Source: Paramacrobiotus metropolitanus (Eukaryota > Tardigrada > Eutardigrada > Parachela > Macrobiotidae). From it: a stretch of DNA of 64,000 bases. The notes beneath the pieces are model-generated. The model did not search any database. It saw only the letters and a program-made list of their open reading frames with translations, and was not told where the DNA came from. Made by a program: the position numbers and the translations under genes. Below are positions 46,567 through 57,747 of this stretch, in pieces (positions within the stretch are counted from its first letter, which is position 1; every line of letters starts with the position of its first letter). Location of the stretch: NCBI RefSeq assembly GCF_019649055.1, contig NW_026570343.1, positions 62,001 through 126,000 of the forward strand. The letters run 5' to 3'.

Positions 46567-46674
46567 GACGAGCCGAATGAGAATATATTTGGCGGATGGC
46601 CATGGGATGCAAACAGCGATCTATATATCATCCAGTGGCACTCACCAGGCCACCACTACCTGCCGCAAGCGTAA
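46567..46674 (+). CDS. Orphan terminal exon of an unknown gene
   Basis: TTTTTTGCAAGCAG acceptor, then 35 codons rich in aromatic and His residues (DEPNENIFGGWPWDANSDLY…QWHSPGHHYLPQA) to TAA. The composition looks like real protein, but no upstream exon was found in the window. It may be a degenerate gene end. Confidence 0.3.
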   Translation, partial: DEPNENIFGGWPWDANSDLYIIQWHSPGHHYLPQA

Positions 46675-47438
46675 CCGAGCCGAAACAGCAACAGGTACCC
46701 AACATAGGGGTATCATGGCTCTACGAGTAACAAGGCCAAGTTGTAGAATAAATGTGTTGCAAACGAAATTGTATCGCCTAAGTTTGTGAAATTAAATGTC
46801 AGTTAAGGATTAGCAGAAATTAAATTACCGCTGAATTTGTAATTCCCTGTACTCACCGGCACCATGCCTTGGGCTATGCTTTTGCGTCGATCATAGTGCA
46901 TGCCTATTCCTGTCGCTCATTTACGCTTAAATCATTCCCTACTTTTTTCGGTTTTCTAGCACCACCCGCGCGCCCTTCTGGCACGATTGGTTATTCTTTT
47001 CACCGTTACGGTTTTGTATGTCTGTTCAACTCTGTTGTATCCAGTTCAATAAAATTAATGAAATACTGTATTTAGAAAATGCATGCAAATAAACGAGTTG
47101 TAAAAAGAATTTATTTCCAGTTAAATTAACTGTACATGTAGCCAAAGCATTTTCGTAGACGTGGAAGCTAATTGTTTTATGAATGTCTATTGTTTTTTCG
47201 CAGTATTTCGTAACATGTAGATATATATTTTCTCATATGGTGCAGCTGTATACAAGTTACCGTTTGCGAGCGAGCTGCGATCCCAGGTTGTGCAAGGAGT
47301 ACTTGCCGTTAGTAGCGACTGGTTGCGTGACGTGCGTTATCTGTTCATTGTTATCAAACATTATACTGGAGTTTATGTTATCTGGAATTGTATCATGCAC
47401 TTTTCACAGCACTGCTGAGTTTGATTGTTTTTAAGCAG
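46675..47438. other. Intergenic; no gene recognised
   Basis: AT-rich, with no supported exon. The distal end leads into the promoter of the 47.7-kb gene. Confidence 0.35.
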
Positions 47439-47446
47439 TATAAATA
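47439..47446 (+). promoter_or_regulatory. TATA box of the helical-protein gene
   Basis: TATAAATA lies 296 nt before the proposed ATG. A non-coding 5' exon may end at about 47590-47600, with an acceptor at GATTGCAG (47653). Confidence 0.4.
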
Positions 47447-47734
47447 ACCAAGCAGCTGTTTATAACAGTGCCAAACAACGTGAATTACATATGTATCTCA
47501 CAGCAGCTGCTTCCTCACTAACAGTAGATAATTATTTTTACCATAGTTTCGTTGCTCGTCTGAATCGGCGTGCCGGTACTGCGGTGGGTGCAGTGGTGAA
47601 TTTTGCCAGCCAATAATACATTTAGAATTTTTTTAGACGATTTTGATTGCAGGGCAATTACAACAGGAGATATACAGATACAGTGCACTGGCTTGCAGGA
47701 ACTGATAATCAAAGCAGTGAAATTTCGGAGAGCT

Positions 47735-49216
47735 ATGGAAGCCTTGATGAGTCTACTGTCATCGCAGGGTGGCAAACTCGTAATTGCGGCTGTCAACGCC
47801 ATCCTGGATAAGACCAGTCCGGGTTCTAGCGCGGTACGGGGGAAATTTGTCGACTACTATTTCTTATTTGATACCCGCGATGAGCTATTAAAAGTCCATA
47901 AATCCATTACGGAAGCCAATAAAAAACTACAGGAGTCATTTAAAAAAGAAACCCAAAAAATTATGACAGCTACACAGCACCAGGACATTAGCATGAAGGT
48001 GTGCAGGATTTGGAACAATTTCGACAATTTTATTACTGCACGCGATTCCCAATCACAAGAGCGTCGCAAACAAATTTTTCTTGCGGATAATGCCGATTGC
48101 GTGTTAGCTGAATACCATAAAGTAATCACGACAAGTAACGTGACCAGTCGCTTCCTCGATGATCTCATTGAAACTCATGAGTACATAGCCTTTCAAGAGT
48201 GGTGCGATGTTCTACTGACCAACAGTTTACTTGTATACTGGTGCGCAAAATATCAACTGCGCCTTGAAGCCGAACCTGGTGATTTGATGGCCACATTGCA
48301 AGTCCCAGAGCATAAACTGGACTCGCAGCTGGAGGATATCGTCAATGCGGTCAAGTCGGCGAAAAGTCGGTATCACAGGAAATCGTTTAGTTCTGGACAA
48401 ACCGAAAACCAGCTTAACGCTGATAAGGATACATCGGAGTTTGTGAAAATGGTTGATGATTTCATGGTCAACAGTTATGACGAATCGAGTACAGCAAATC
48501 AGCGGCTGGCAAATGATCTTGGTAAACAGTTGAAAGATAAATATCCGTGGCTGATCTGGGCAGTGGTGATTGCGGAAGATAATCGTGACTGGCGTAATTT
48601 TATTTCGTATTCATCTGATGTCGAAGAACATTTATTACTTCAAACGTCCACACACAAGCATCGCGTCCCGCTTTTGAACAACATGATACAACCAGATCTA
48701 TTTCACAAAACAGTCTCATCAGGACATAGGTATGGCATCTTCACGTGCAAACGGAAATTCGATATTGCCGGAAAACTGCTCCACCAGCGGCGGATTACTA
48801 TATTCTGGATAAACCGCGAAGACATCGTTGAAGTACATTTGATGAATGCTGATAAAAATGGCTTACGCAATCTGAATATAAAAAAGCTGGCCGAAGATTT
48901 CGGATGTTCTACGGCCGAAAAGACCCTCCAGATTAAGGAGCGGAACCAACATCAAACGGAGCAGCACCGTTTTATTGAAGATGCGCTGTACCGGAACGGA
49001 TACCATTATGTTGCCTACATGGGGCTGCGAATATCAAGAGATGCTGATGTTACCGGGATGTACCTCTCCAATCACGGCGTCAGTCCGTCGTGGCCATATC
49101 ACGTACAGAATAAAAGCGGCCATCTTCTCTTATGGGTAACGAACGGTACGGTATATGCTTTTCTGCTGGCGTACGCGTATAATTTATTAGTAGAACAGCG
49201 TTATAATAATGATTAA
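47735..49216 (+). CDS. Helical uncharacterised protein, paralogue of the SleB-fusion N-terminus (493 aa)
   Basis: A single large exon from ATG 47735 (MEALMSLLSSQGGKLVIAA) to TAA 49216. The upstream 44 in-frame codons look like 5'UTR or intron. The protein is mostly charged and helical (long Lys/Gln/Glu-rich stretches at residues about 50-130), with KMVDDFMVNSYDE, NDLGKQLKDKYPWLIWAVV and KTVSSGHRYGIFTCKRK near the middle. These blocks match the minus-strand gene at 31.6-33.8 kb (KMVDGFLINVCE, GELGKQLAEKYYWMDWAVV). The C-terminal halves differ, and this copy lacks the hydrolase domain. It recalls vertebrate Rapunzel-like proteins in the W-A-V-V region, an unverified resemblance. No signal peptide. 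Confidence 0.65.
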   Translation: MEALMSLLSSQGGKLVIAAVNAILDKTSPGSSAVRGKFVDYYFLFDTRDELLKVHKSITEANKKLQESFKKETQKIMTATQHQDISMKVCRIWNNFDNFITARDSQSQERRKQIFLADNADCVLAEYHKVITTSNVTSRFLDDLIETHEYIAFQEWCDVLLTNSLLVYWCAKYQLRLEAEPGDLMATLQVPEHKLDSQLEDIVNAVKSAKSRYHRKSFSSGQTENQLNADKDTSEFVKMVDDFMVNSYDESSTANQRLANDLGKQLKDKYPWLIWAVVIAEDNRDWRNFISYSSDVEEHLLLQTSTHKHRVPLLNNMIQPDLFHKTVSSGHRYGIFTCKRKFDIAGKLLHQRRITIFWINREDIVEVHLMNADKNGLRNLNIKKLAEDFGCSTAEKTLQIKERNQHQTEQHRFIEDALYRNGYHYVAYMGLRISRDADVTGMYLSNHGVSPSWPYHVQNKSGHLLLWVTNGTVYAFLLAYAYNLLVEQRYNND

Positions 49217-49462
49217 TGACTAATGAGTGTCATTCTTTCTCCGTTTGATCACCAGACCGATCAATCAGTCTACAAAGTGCAGTACTGAGCAGCCGTTAAA
49301 TGAACGAATTTTGCTGTATACGTACCACTCTAGCTTTAAGCTGGTAATGTAAGTTATCATGCTAGCGAGTAGCGAATCACGGAACACGTTGCGCAACTTT
49401 TCATGCCACGGTTTTATTGAAACATTTGTGAATTCACAGTTACTCAAGGAGCCATAAATCGT

Positions 49463-51216
49463 ATGCGAGTGGTGTCGGAAATGTGTCTCGCCGAGGAACT
49501 TTTAAGATGCGGCATAGACTTTCGTGTTGCCCAAGGAAAAATTAAAACGACCAAAGCCCAGTCTTTGCCGGACATTGACGTGGAAACCCTGCTAATGATG
49601 GCCAAAAAATCTGTCGACAAGGGAAACAAACATTTGGCGGTATGTCTTTCACTAAGCATTTCTCCTGTTTATGGTACCAGGAAGAGATCAAAGGCCTCCC
49701 ATAAATAAAAAATAAGTTTTCGCTTGATGACACAGTGGAAATACTTGTAAAAGTAGTTCTTCGGCAATGGTTGACTAGGCGTGGCCAAGTATATTTTTAA
49801 AAGGCAAAATTTTCGTATGTGCAGCAGTATTATAGTATAGCAACACCGTATTACTACAACAAAATATATATTGTCGCAGTGTTGTCATACTGCTGCTGCT
49901 TATTCCGATGAAAACATGCCTTCCTAGCATTTTGTTACTCGTATTCCGTGCAGACTGATCCTTACATGTATTTTGTTTTTGAATGACGGGCTTATCAACG
50001 TAAGCGTTTTGGTAACTTTTGCTTATCGAGCTCTAAAGTGCGTATGAGTACCTGTAGCGCATGCGCGTTGCCGGTTTGAACAGAATATCAAGGCAAGAAC
50101 ATTGGCAAAGCTTGCGATACTTTTATTTTTCAAACTTCTTTTCGGACGCTTACCGAATCACTGTTGACAAAATTTTTTTAAGCGCTGCCACCATCCACTC
50201 TGTTTTAAACTTTTAAAACAATAACTAAAACTTTTTTAGTGGTATGCCCAGACCGCTACCTGGATAGCCTTACCTTAATCAACGCTGTGTGTCTTTCCCA
50301 GATGGACGCCATTGCTCAGGCAACCAACGAATATGAATATGCAAATGCCCTTCTAGATCATTCCATCATCAAAAGTTGTGGCGATCGGATTCCGCTGCTA
50401 GTGACAGCCGGCAGCAATTTGGCGCTTTCTTATTTGAAACTCAGGAACGTACAGGCGGCCCAGGAATCTGCCAATGCAGTTTTGCAAAATTCACGGCATT
50501 CGGCCGAAGCACTTATGATTCGCTGCTTGGTGAGTTACTCCCATAGCTTCTTTCCACAGAATAAACATCCCCACTGCTGCAGCTGGTACTGGTAGTCTGT
50601 TGATAACGTCTGTCTGTCTGGTAGTCTGATGCGTTAACCCTTTCAGACTCACCTCTCCTGCCGGAAATATGCCGAATCAGAGCAGGATATGTGCCGTTCA
50701 CTTAAATTGCAGCCGTCTAAGCATCTGGAAACAGTCCTTAAAATGATACAGCTGGGGACTATGAATGGTGGTAACGAGATACCACAAAGGAATCGCTCCG
50801 CAAAAGACACAGAAATCTGTTCCACGCTATCGAAACTAATATTAGACCTTAGTCTAACATTGCACAGCGCCACAGAAGCCGAACCGGAGAGAGAAGATTT
50901 AAAAGAACTCCGGAACACGCTGTCAGCATTCAACACGCTGGTATATGACGTTCAGGAAAAGCTGCAACCGAAGAACGGTCCAGTCCGCGTTTGCCTTTTG
51001 ATAGGATGGCTTGACGCAGTGCTCCATGTGGCTAAGCACATGGAACAATTAAGAGCAAAAGGGGTACTTTTGCGACGAGAAAACGTGGAAATGGAACTGC
51101 TAAAGCTGAAGGTACTTACTGCCGGGAAAGACATCTTTTTGGAACCAGGAGACATCCAGAAGATACGTAAGCACGAAACCACCATAACGCGACCTCTGCC
51201 TCCTCTTCCCAAGTAA
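49463..51216 (+). CDS. TPR-like protein
   Basis: Exons 49463-49639 (MRVVSEMCLAEEL…AKKSVDKGNKHLA), about 50242-50528 (…NEYEYANALLDHSI…GSNLALSYLKLRNVQAAQESANAVL…AEALMIRCL) and 50650-51216. The NLALSYLKL…A…ANAVL…AEAL pattern is typical of a TPR helix pair as in FKBP/TOM34-type co-chaperones. The last exon is helical (DLKELRNTLSAFNTL, LKVLTAGKDIFL) and ends in RPLPPLPK. The first junction is out of phase as drawn, so a small exon between 49640 and 50220 is probably missing from my model. Likely a cytosolic scaffold; no specific partner can be named. Confidence 0.55.
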
Positions 51217-52341
51217 ATTACTAAACTGCGACCCCTCCCTGCCCTTCCGTAATGGTCCGGCACGGCTTTTCGATGTCCTCTATGTGATTTGCTAAATCCC
51301 ATGGCTAATACGTCAAGGCACCTGACAGTGTCAGGCTCATACCACTTTCCATTTGGCACGCTTGGTCTTCATAAACTGACACAATTTATTTTCATTTCTT
51401 CTCTTTTAAATTGTTTTAATGCGTACGAGGTTTGGATGCAACTTTATTATTACTTGAGGTGCATTTATCTTAATTTTTGTGCACTTAACCTGATTAAAAT
51501 GGTCATAGGTTTTATTGTTGCAAGGACTCCAGCCTTTCATTCAGACACTGCCGCACAGTGCTGCTGCTGCTACAGTATTCATCTTGATCACGCTTTCATG
51601 TACGAGCCACCAGGCGGCACCAGCCACGTTTTCCCAGCTAATATCACCGCATAGATTTTGTGGTTTTGTTGGGTTTCTGTTACTTGTGTGGGTTTGGACA
51701 TATCTGACTAACTGGCTTTATTATTCACTCGTGCTCACAATAGTGTTAGTTTCTGTAATTCTCCAATTTCTTTAAAGATAAAGAAATTACAAGTACTGTC
51801 ACTGAGATGAGGTTGACTAGCCTGTTTTGTACGTCATATGCAAAATGACTCTGTGCGGTTTTAATAATGATTTATTTTTTCTTTGCTATTCGTGAGACCT
51901 GGACATACTGTACTCTGTAATCTGTATTCTGTGTGCACCGTTGCGGATTTACTGTGAGCGTAATCATCAAACACACTACCGTTTTACGGAGGTAAAGACA
52001 GCTGTCGATCAGGCCACCGAGAATCTTACTTTTGACAGTTCACTCACAAGAACCTTGTAGGCTAAGCTTTCACGGTTACTGATTAAAATAACCGACTCCG
52101 TCGGTTAGAGGACATTTTAAAAATAAGGTCAAAACAATAAGAATTATACATAACTGTTTTTGCACCCTAGCACTGCTATCTACTTTTGTAGACGCACGTA
52201 ATACGTAAATCAGTAAAATGGAAACACAACAACGCATCAAAGGTCAGACAACGCAATTATCCCAAAAAAAGTTTCCAAACTCTGTAGAGCATCATCTGTA
52301 AGACCGAACTTGTTGCTTCGACCGCCCCTCCGTTAATTGTA
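51217..52341. other. Intergenic; no firm gene
   Basis: An open frame at 51515-51775 is very hydrophobic (GFLLLVWVWTYLTNWLYYSL) but lacks start or splice support and may be UTR. Nothing else is recognised. Confidence 0.3.
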
Positions 52342-52843
52342 TCATAAGAAAAAGCTGAAAAATATGCTAAAAAATATGAATGTCTGAAGGTAAGTCGTGG
52401 AACCATGGTTCTTAGCATACACCGCATTGGTAACAGTAGAAGATGAAATAATGTTACTGGTTCTTGAAGTCGTTAGCCTAACGGAGTTTTTGCCACAGAA
52501 TTCCATGCTGCTGTTGCACCTGCTGTCGTTGCAGTGCAACTCACCGTCCGCACAAAGCGTCCGATTTGACCAAGAATTTATCGCGGTTTGGCAGTCTTCT
52601 TCATCCGAATGGTCGACACAATCAAAAACACCGTTGCAGACAAAACCATCCATTATACACACACCAATGCGGCAACGAAACTGCGTTTTGTCATTGCACT
52701 GAGGCTGGACGCAGTTCGTCTCGTCGGAAAGGTCGGCACAATCTGCTTCGCCATCGCATCTGGATGCCGCACGAATGCAGGCACCATTGTTGCAGATAAA
52801 ATCATTGTGGTCGCAGTGGTAAATTGTGCAGTTTAATTCGTCG
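52342..52843 (-). CDS. LDL-receptor class A repeat protein, one exon (partial)
   Basis: An ACTTTTTAG acceptor on the minus strand precedes CGAC… at 52843, giving (S)DELNC, the tail of one LDLa repeat. Complete LDLa repeats follow: CDHNDFICNNGACIRAASRC…CADLSDETNC and CNDKTQFRCRIGVCIMDGFVC…CVDHSDEEDC, each with the calcium-binding D-x-S-D-E. A weaker C-rich stretch (LCADGELHCNDSRC) comes next. The frame ends in a Ser/Thr-rich and hydrophobic tail at 52342, though the final part may be intronic. Upstream exons are not identified. Such repeats bind ligands in secreted or membrane receptors. Confidence 0.65.
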
Positions 52844-53299
52844 CTAAAAAGTGCATACGGAATCTTACTTTTTCATGATTAATAAAAGTGAGCGTTTACT
52901 GCATCTACATTCCGGCCAATTTGCTAAGACAAGACGTACGCAGTTACTCTGTAAAGCGTGTGTACTGTGTGCACTGTACATACATCGTACAGTCAAGTCA
53001 AAAAATCTTCTTCCGATTATTACTGCGCTGCAGAACCAGATGGGTTCTTTGCACATTCGTAAATATGGTTTGGGGTAGTCACATCGATTTTTAAAGATTT
53101 CGGTACATTTATAATTTTTTATTAAGGGAAGGCTAATGTCTTGACACCGTTGTACAAGAATGAGGGATGCATTTGAACGTCCCAGCTTGACGAAGATTAT
53201 GCTAGGAACAAACATTTCAAGAGGTGTATCAAAATACTGCGATTTTGTTATCGCAGGGGACACAGAAGCCGCAAATGCTTGCATGCCCACCCATGGTCG

Positions 53300-55640
53300 G
53301 TGCTCCAGTCGTAATCTGCAAACAAAATGTAGATAAGCGCACGAAAATTGCTAGGGGAAGCGGAAGGTTAGTCCGTCCGTCTATCCCGACGAATGCGACG
53401 AATGTCGTCCCATTCGTCGGGATAGACCAGCGTCCGCACCCAGCGCGCATGTACGGCGGTGATCTTTTCCAGCACACGGCGACTAACGGTCGAATAAAAA
53501 GCGGAGGCAGTGTTGCGTATCGGTTTCTGTATTATGCAGCCGCAGAAACGGAATCACCACGTCCAGGTGACCATCTCTGTCATCGTGCGCGATCCCTTCG
53601 TGATCCTCCGGCCATGGTGAATCCAGAGTGGTGGCAACCTTTTAATGCGCGACTAGCTGCCGTTTCTATCCAACGCACTGTAGTCGAGCAGCACCAGCTG
53701 CTTACCCATCATTGCCACTAGCGTAGTGCCTTTATCATTTCTTTCCTTTATTCGGGCAATAGCCTCTTAACAGAACAGCAAGCCTGCGCTGGTAGATGCT
53801 AATTAAAGATTCCGAATTTATAAAATCCAGAGTTCCATGATTTTTTTCAAATTTTAAAATGAATTTTAAAATTTGAAAACATGCTAGAACAGTGGATCGG
53901 TGTAAAAACGATCTTCATGGCCCTGTGCATTCACGTGCAAAATTTGGAGATCGGTCCATAATGAGACTTTTGGTACACCCGAATGCATTTAAACTTTTTG
54001 GAATTTTCTAAGTGCCATAACTCCCGAACCGGATGTTGCGCGCAACACAAACGGTCTTCACGCCAGTGTACACCAATCATTTGGCTCCAGAATGTCATAA
54101 AACAATAGAATAATGTGTTTGGGAGTGCGCGAAAGTGAAAGTTTTAGTGCACGTACTCGAATTCAATACCATGTAGCTGGCCACTTCCCTTAAATCATTC
54201 CAGTACAGCGGCAGTAACGAACGGTCTGGCTCTACAGAATCATAGCCGTTCTTGACAATAAGCAGCGGTAGGCGCAGGTCTTTCGTAATCAAAATGTCTC
54301 TGATCAGTAGCAGCTTGAGTAGAAAAGTACTGCTTTCATCGGAATAGCGACTTTCTTCAATCAATAGCACTGAACGTGTCTGCCGCGTGATATTCCCGTT
54401 CAGTATCGCTCCTAATTTGTACGCATTGATGTAGTTAAAATCAGGTGTTAGAACCGTTAGCCGTGTTCGTCGTACACATATCTGGTTGATGTCGAAGATG
54501 ATGTGCCGCTTTACACCGTATTCCCGCAGAATAAGCCGCCACAGTATACACGCCCTGCCGCAAAATAAAAGGTACAAGTAATTGATGTTAATACTTAATT
54601 CATGAGGATACTGCTGAACGGGTTCAAAGTGATAAATTTAATACCGGCTCATGCAAAACTGAGTAGTCCAGTCCATGCTCAGCAGGACACCTGCCAGGAT
54701 TGACGGCGGCAAATCAGCATTTCTTCGACATCTGTAGAAATGTTCAGTTAACGCGACGAACATCCAAGCAATCGGATATGTCGCTCGTTATTTAAGTCCA
54801 CGAAAAAGTTTCACCTACATAAAGACTGTACAAAGGAAAATGCATATTGGCCAGCACTGGCAAACCGGAGCGCAGCAGCTCAGAGTAAAGTAATTCAGCG
54901 TAGTAAACGAGCTTTCTGATTTTATGCTTACGTGCCAGGTAAGGTTTTTCTAAATAAGCTGATTTCTTAAAATGACGCAAATGATAATACAAACATCAGA
55001 ACAGTTGCAGTTACGGTATTTACAAGATATTAAGGGACAGAGAAATTCCCAGAACCGCCCGCACTAGGCGTTAGCTCATGGATGTCAAAGGAACCGACAA
55101 GTGCGGGCTGGCCTGGGGATTTCTCTGTCCTTTAATATCGTGTAAATACAGTACTTTACAGCAGCAACTGCAAGATTGCCTACGTATATAGGGTGACGTC
55201 ACACGGGATAGCGGCAACGGTGCATTACTACAACAGGCAAACATTCAAGTCTGCGTTTTAGGCGAGTAAGAAGAGCGGCGCTGCATTTTGGTAACTTAAA
55301 TCTCAGTCTCTCACGCTCACCTAGTTTTAAGATGCCCAGTCCACTATCCAGCTCGCTACTCTGGTGCGTACCACGGGATTGCAGCGCTGTTAGATAATTC
55401 TGACAAACTCCCCGCACGGCATCGGGAGTCCAGAACATCCATCGTCCGGCTTCCTCACCGTGAATTTCAGCACAAATGGCGGTAACTGTATCCCCGGTTA
55501 CGGGTACAAACGCTCGACAGCCCACATCAAACGCTATGGGTCGCATCCCTCCGCACTGACAGTGCAGATCAATGCAGTCCATTCTCACTGCAATCCGTTC
55601 TTGGCAGGAAGCCTTGCACCGTGATGGTATATCATCGCGA
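53300..55640 (-). pseudogene. Broken multi-exon locus of unknown family
   Basis: Minus-strand coding-like blocks: 55640-55199 (RMDCIDLHCQCGG, FDVGCRAFVPVTGDTVTAIC, RWMFWTPDAVRGVCQNYL), 54550-54130 (ACILWRLILREYGVKRH, LNGNITRQTRSVLLIEE, PLYWNDLREVASYM) and 53760-53300 (ARIKERNDKGTTLVAMMGKQ, then frame-shifted VLEKITAVHARWV and LVYPDEWDDI). The last block has stops and frame changes and ends in a 16-bp inverted repeat (53380-53395/53411-53426). Block 1 is preceded by a hAT-like terminus at 55657. It may belong with the N-terminal fragment at 44.4 kb, but that link is only suspicion. Confidence 0.4.
55016..55149. repeat. Foldback element, 37-bp terminal arms
   Basis: GTATTTACAAGATATTAAGG…CCCAG (55016-55052) is near-perfectly complementary to 55113-55149. 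Inner segments (CCGCCCGCAC/GTGCGGGCTGG) pair too. It lies in the intron between the first two blocks of the minus-strand locus. Confidence 0.75.
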
Positions 55641-55655
55641 TGGAAGTCGATCCGC

Positions 55656-55700
55656 AGTGGCGCGTTTAAGGGGGGGCTCCCGGGGCCAAAGCCCCCCCGT
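55656..55700. mobile_element. hAT-like terminal sequence
   Basis: GCAGTGGCGCGTTTAAGGGG followed by GGGCTCCCGGGGCC and a run of Cs resembles the CAGTGGCGxxx…GGGG ends of hAT-type elements. A related CAGTGGCGCGTCTAG occurs at 44896. The matching far end was not found. Confidence 0.4.
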
Positions 55701-56023
55701 AAACTGCAGATTTGGGTACTTCAAAATGCACAACGGTACCCCTTTGAGAATGTCGCAGATATATTTCCAGTTTTCCAACGTACTCCCCCCTTGGTAAAAC
55801 GTTCGTGGTAGCTACAAAACTTGAGAATACACTGTAAATCGTGTCGAAGCACTGTGCTTTGAGAGATACAGGAAAGTGCAATAAATGTACTATAGCACTT
55901 AACCGAAGAAAGGTGACAGCAGCAGCCGGTGAGCAGCAATCTGCCTGCCAAGGACGCTACATAGTAGGCACACCGTCTCCCACTTTTTCATCTCTTATGT
56001 TTTAGTCGTATATAATCACAGAT

Positions 56024-56068
56024 AAAAGGCCATGCACTTCCGCTCGGCGCGGAAGTGCATGGCCTTTT
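56024..56068. repeat. Perfect 20-bp hairpin
   Basis: 56024-56043 (AAAAGGCCATGCACTTCCGC) is exactly complementary to 56049-56068, with a 5-nt loop. It is 265 bp from the retrotransposon 5' array. Confidence 0.8.
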
Positions 56069-56332
56069 ACCGTATTCGTACATAAATATGTAAATAAACT
56101 TAAAGTCCCTGCTCGAAATATAAGCACATCGCACATCGCATTCCACTTTACACGCATGTGTGCACATTACTAATTCATTTAAAAACAAAAAAACCAAAGT
56201 CTGAAAAGTGCTCGCGCAAGAAAATCGCAATACCTTAGCTATTTTTATTTAGCAAACCACGCATCAAAAGCGTGCATCGGCTTCGCGCGAAGGTTGTCAT
56301 TTTCTAAAACTTTATACATGATGCAGCCTTAC

Positions 56333-56408
56333 CTCACTCTCGCTTGGACAGCTCACTCTCGCTTGGACAGCTCACTCTCGCTTGGACAGCTCACTCTCGC
56401 TTGGACAG
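56333..56408 (+). repeat. 19-bp tandem array (4 copies) at the retrotransposon 5' end
   Basis: CTCACTCTCGCTTGGACAG is repeated four times without change, ending about 90 bp before ORF1. It resembles the monomer arrays that serve as promoters in some LINEs. Confidence 0.85.
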
Positions 56409-56500
56409 CTTGCAGATTGATGAATTAATTTAGAACTTTCTCTCTGCATGCTCGAGCTTGTCTTGCCCTAGTTAACTTTCCTAACACCACTTCCCCCAAA

Positions 56501-57706
56501 ATGGGGGAAAGTAGTAATGCTTTTATATCATCACTGGCGGTAAAAAAATTAAATTTTACTGATTCTATTGACGTGATCAACAGTTTTGTCACGAAGTATA
56601 TGAATTGTGAGATCAGTGCTGAATTTCATCTACTTCGAACTGATATCCGTTTGTTACTGGAGGTGACCGACAATCTCACGGAAATTCACAATGCCGCTCT
56701 GCTACAGGATAAAGAACTGACCTGCAACTGTCAAAATCACAGATGTCAACCCGAATCAAAGGATACAGAAGAGGTACGAAAAACTACTTCATCGCCACAG
56801 CACGTTCGTACCAGTCCCGCAGCCATGCCACCAAAATCAAAGCCAAAACCATCTTCTCCACGTGGTATTTTTGTCACTCCCGCTGAGCCACCCAAGTCGT
56901 ATGCCGCAACTGCAAAAAAGCCGGCGCTGATTCTTCGACCAAAAAACATTGACCCCCAGTCCCATCGATCTCGTACTACACCGATTGAACTGGCCCGGAT
57001 ATCTGATGCCCTTAACGCAGCTCTTCCAACCGGCGTTTCCGACTTGAACGTAACTGATATCCGTCCCATCACCGGCAAACGCGTTGTGATGGAATTCAAC
57101 AATGCCGACAGTGCCGAAAAGGGTAAGTCTGTGTTAGTGAGTCATGCTGAAGCTTTGGGCTATGATGTTATTACGAGTAAACCAAAAATGTCCCGAATAA
57201 TTGTTCGCCGAGTCCCAAAAGCCCTTGCAAACGATGATTTTCTGAATGAAGTGCGCAGTAAAAGCGATCTCCCGCCCACTGCAGAAATAAAAATCGTAAC
57301 TCGCTTATCCAGTCCTCGCACCAAAATTTCGACTTGTGCATTTGTTCTTGAAGTAAGTCAGGATACTCGTGACATCTTAGTCAACAAAAAGTTTTTGTTA
57401 ATTCAGTGGTCGCGATGTCCCGTCGAAGATCACGTGTATATACCACAGTGTACGAACTGTTGTGAATACGGCCATACGCAGTCAAAGTGTAACAAAGCAC
57501 CGCGCTGTGCGTATTGCGCACAACCGCACCTGTCATCAGCATGTAAAGAAAGTGATGATTTTGAGTACGTATGCGCCAACTGTCAGGACAATGGTGTTTA
57601 TTCTCCAAAAAATTACCATTCCGCGTTCGCTCATTCTTATTGTACTGTGTACAGTAACTCGCGATACTTTCGTAATCAAACATTACCAAAAAACCGGGTT
57701 TTTTAA
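56501..57706 (+). CDS. Retrotransposon ORF1 (gag-like, zinc knuckles)
   Basis: 401 codons from ATG 56501, all open. The N-terminal half is helical with a Cys cluster (CNCQNHRCQ), followed by a Pro/Ser-rich linker (PKSKPKPSSPRGIFV), an RRM-like middle (RIIVRRVPKALANDDF…EIKIVTRL…CAFVLEV) and three C-terminal knuckles: CTNCCEYGHTQSKC (CX2CX4HX4C), CAYCAQPHLSSAC, and CANC…HSYC. This is the usual plan of gag proteins of Jockey/I-type LINEs, which bind element RNA. ORF2 follows 41 nt downstream in another frame. Confidence 0.8.
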   Translation: MGESSNAFISSLAVKKLNFTDSIDVINSFVTKYMNCEISAEFHLLRTDIRLLLEVTDNLTEIHNAALLQDKELTCNCQNHRCQPESKDTEEVRKTTSSPQHVRTSPAAMPPKSKPKPSSPRGIFVTPAEPPKSYAATAKKPALILRPKNIDPQSHRSRTTPIELARISDALNAALPTGVSDLNVTDIRPITGKRVVMEFNNADSAEKGKSVLVSHAEALGYDVITSKPKMSRIIVRRVPKALANDDFLNEVRSKSDLPPTAEIKIVTRLSSPRTKISTCAFVLEVSQDTRDILVNKKFLLIQWSRCPVEDHVYIPQCTNCCEYGHTQSKCNKAPRCAYCAQPHLSSACKESDDFEYVCANCQDNGVYSPKNYHSAFAHSYCTVYSNSRYFRNQTLPKNRVF

Positions 57707-57747
57707 CTGACTTATTTCCAAGTGATTGTGCTGTTGAAAGTGCAGTT

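Noticed and set aside
53224-53721. 165-codon + strand open frame
   Set aside because: It is antisense to minus-strand blocks with recognisable coding texture, lacks domains, and contains the translated 53.4-kb palindrome.
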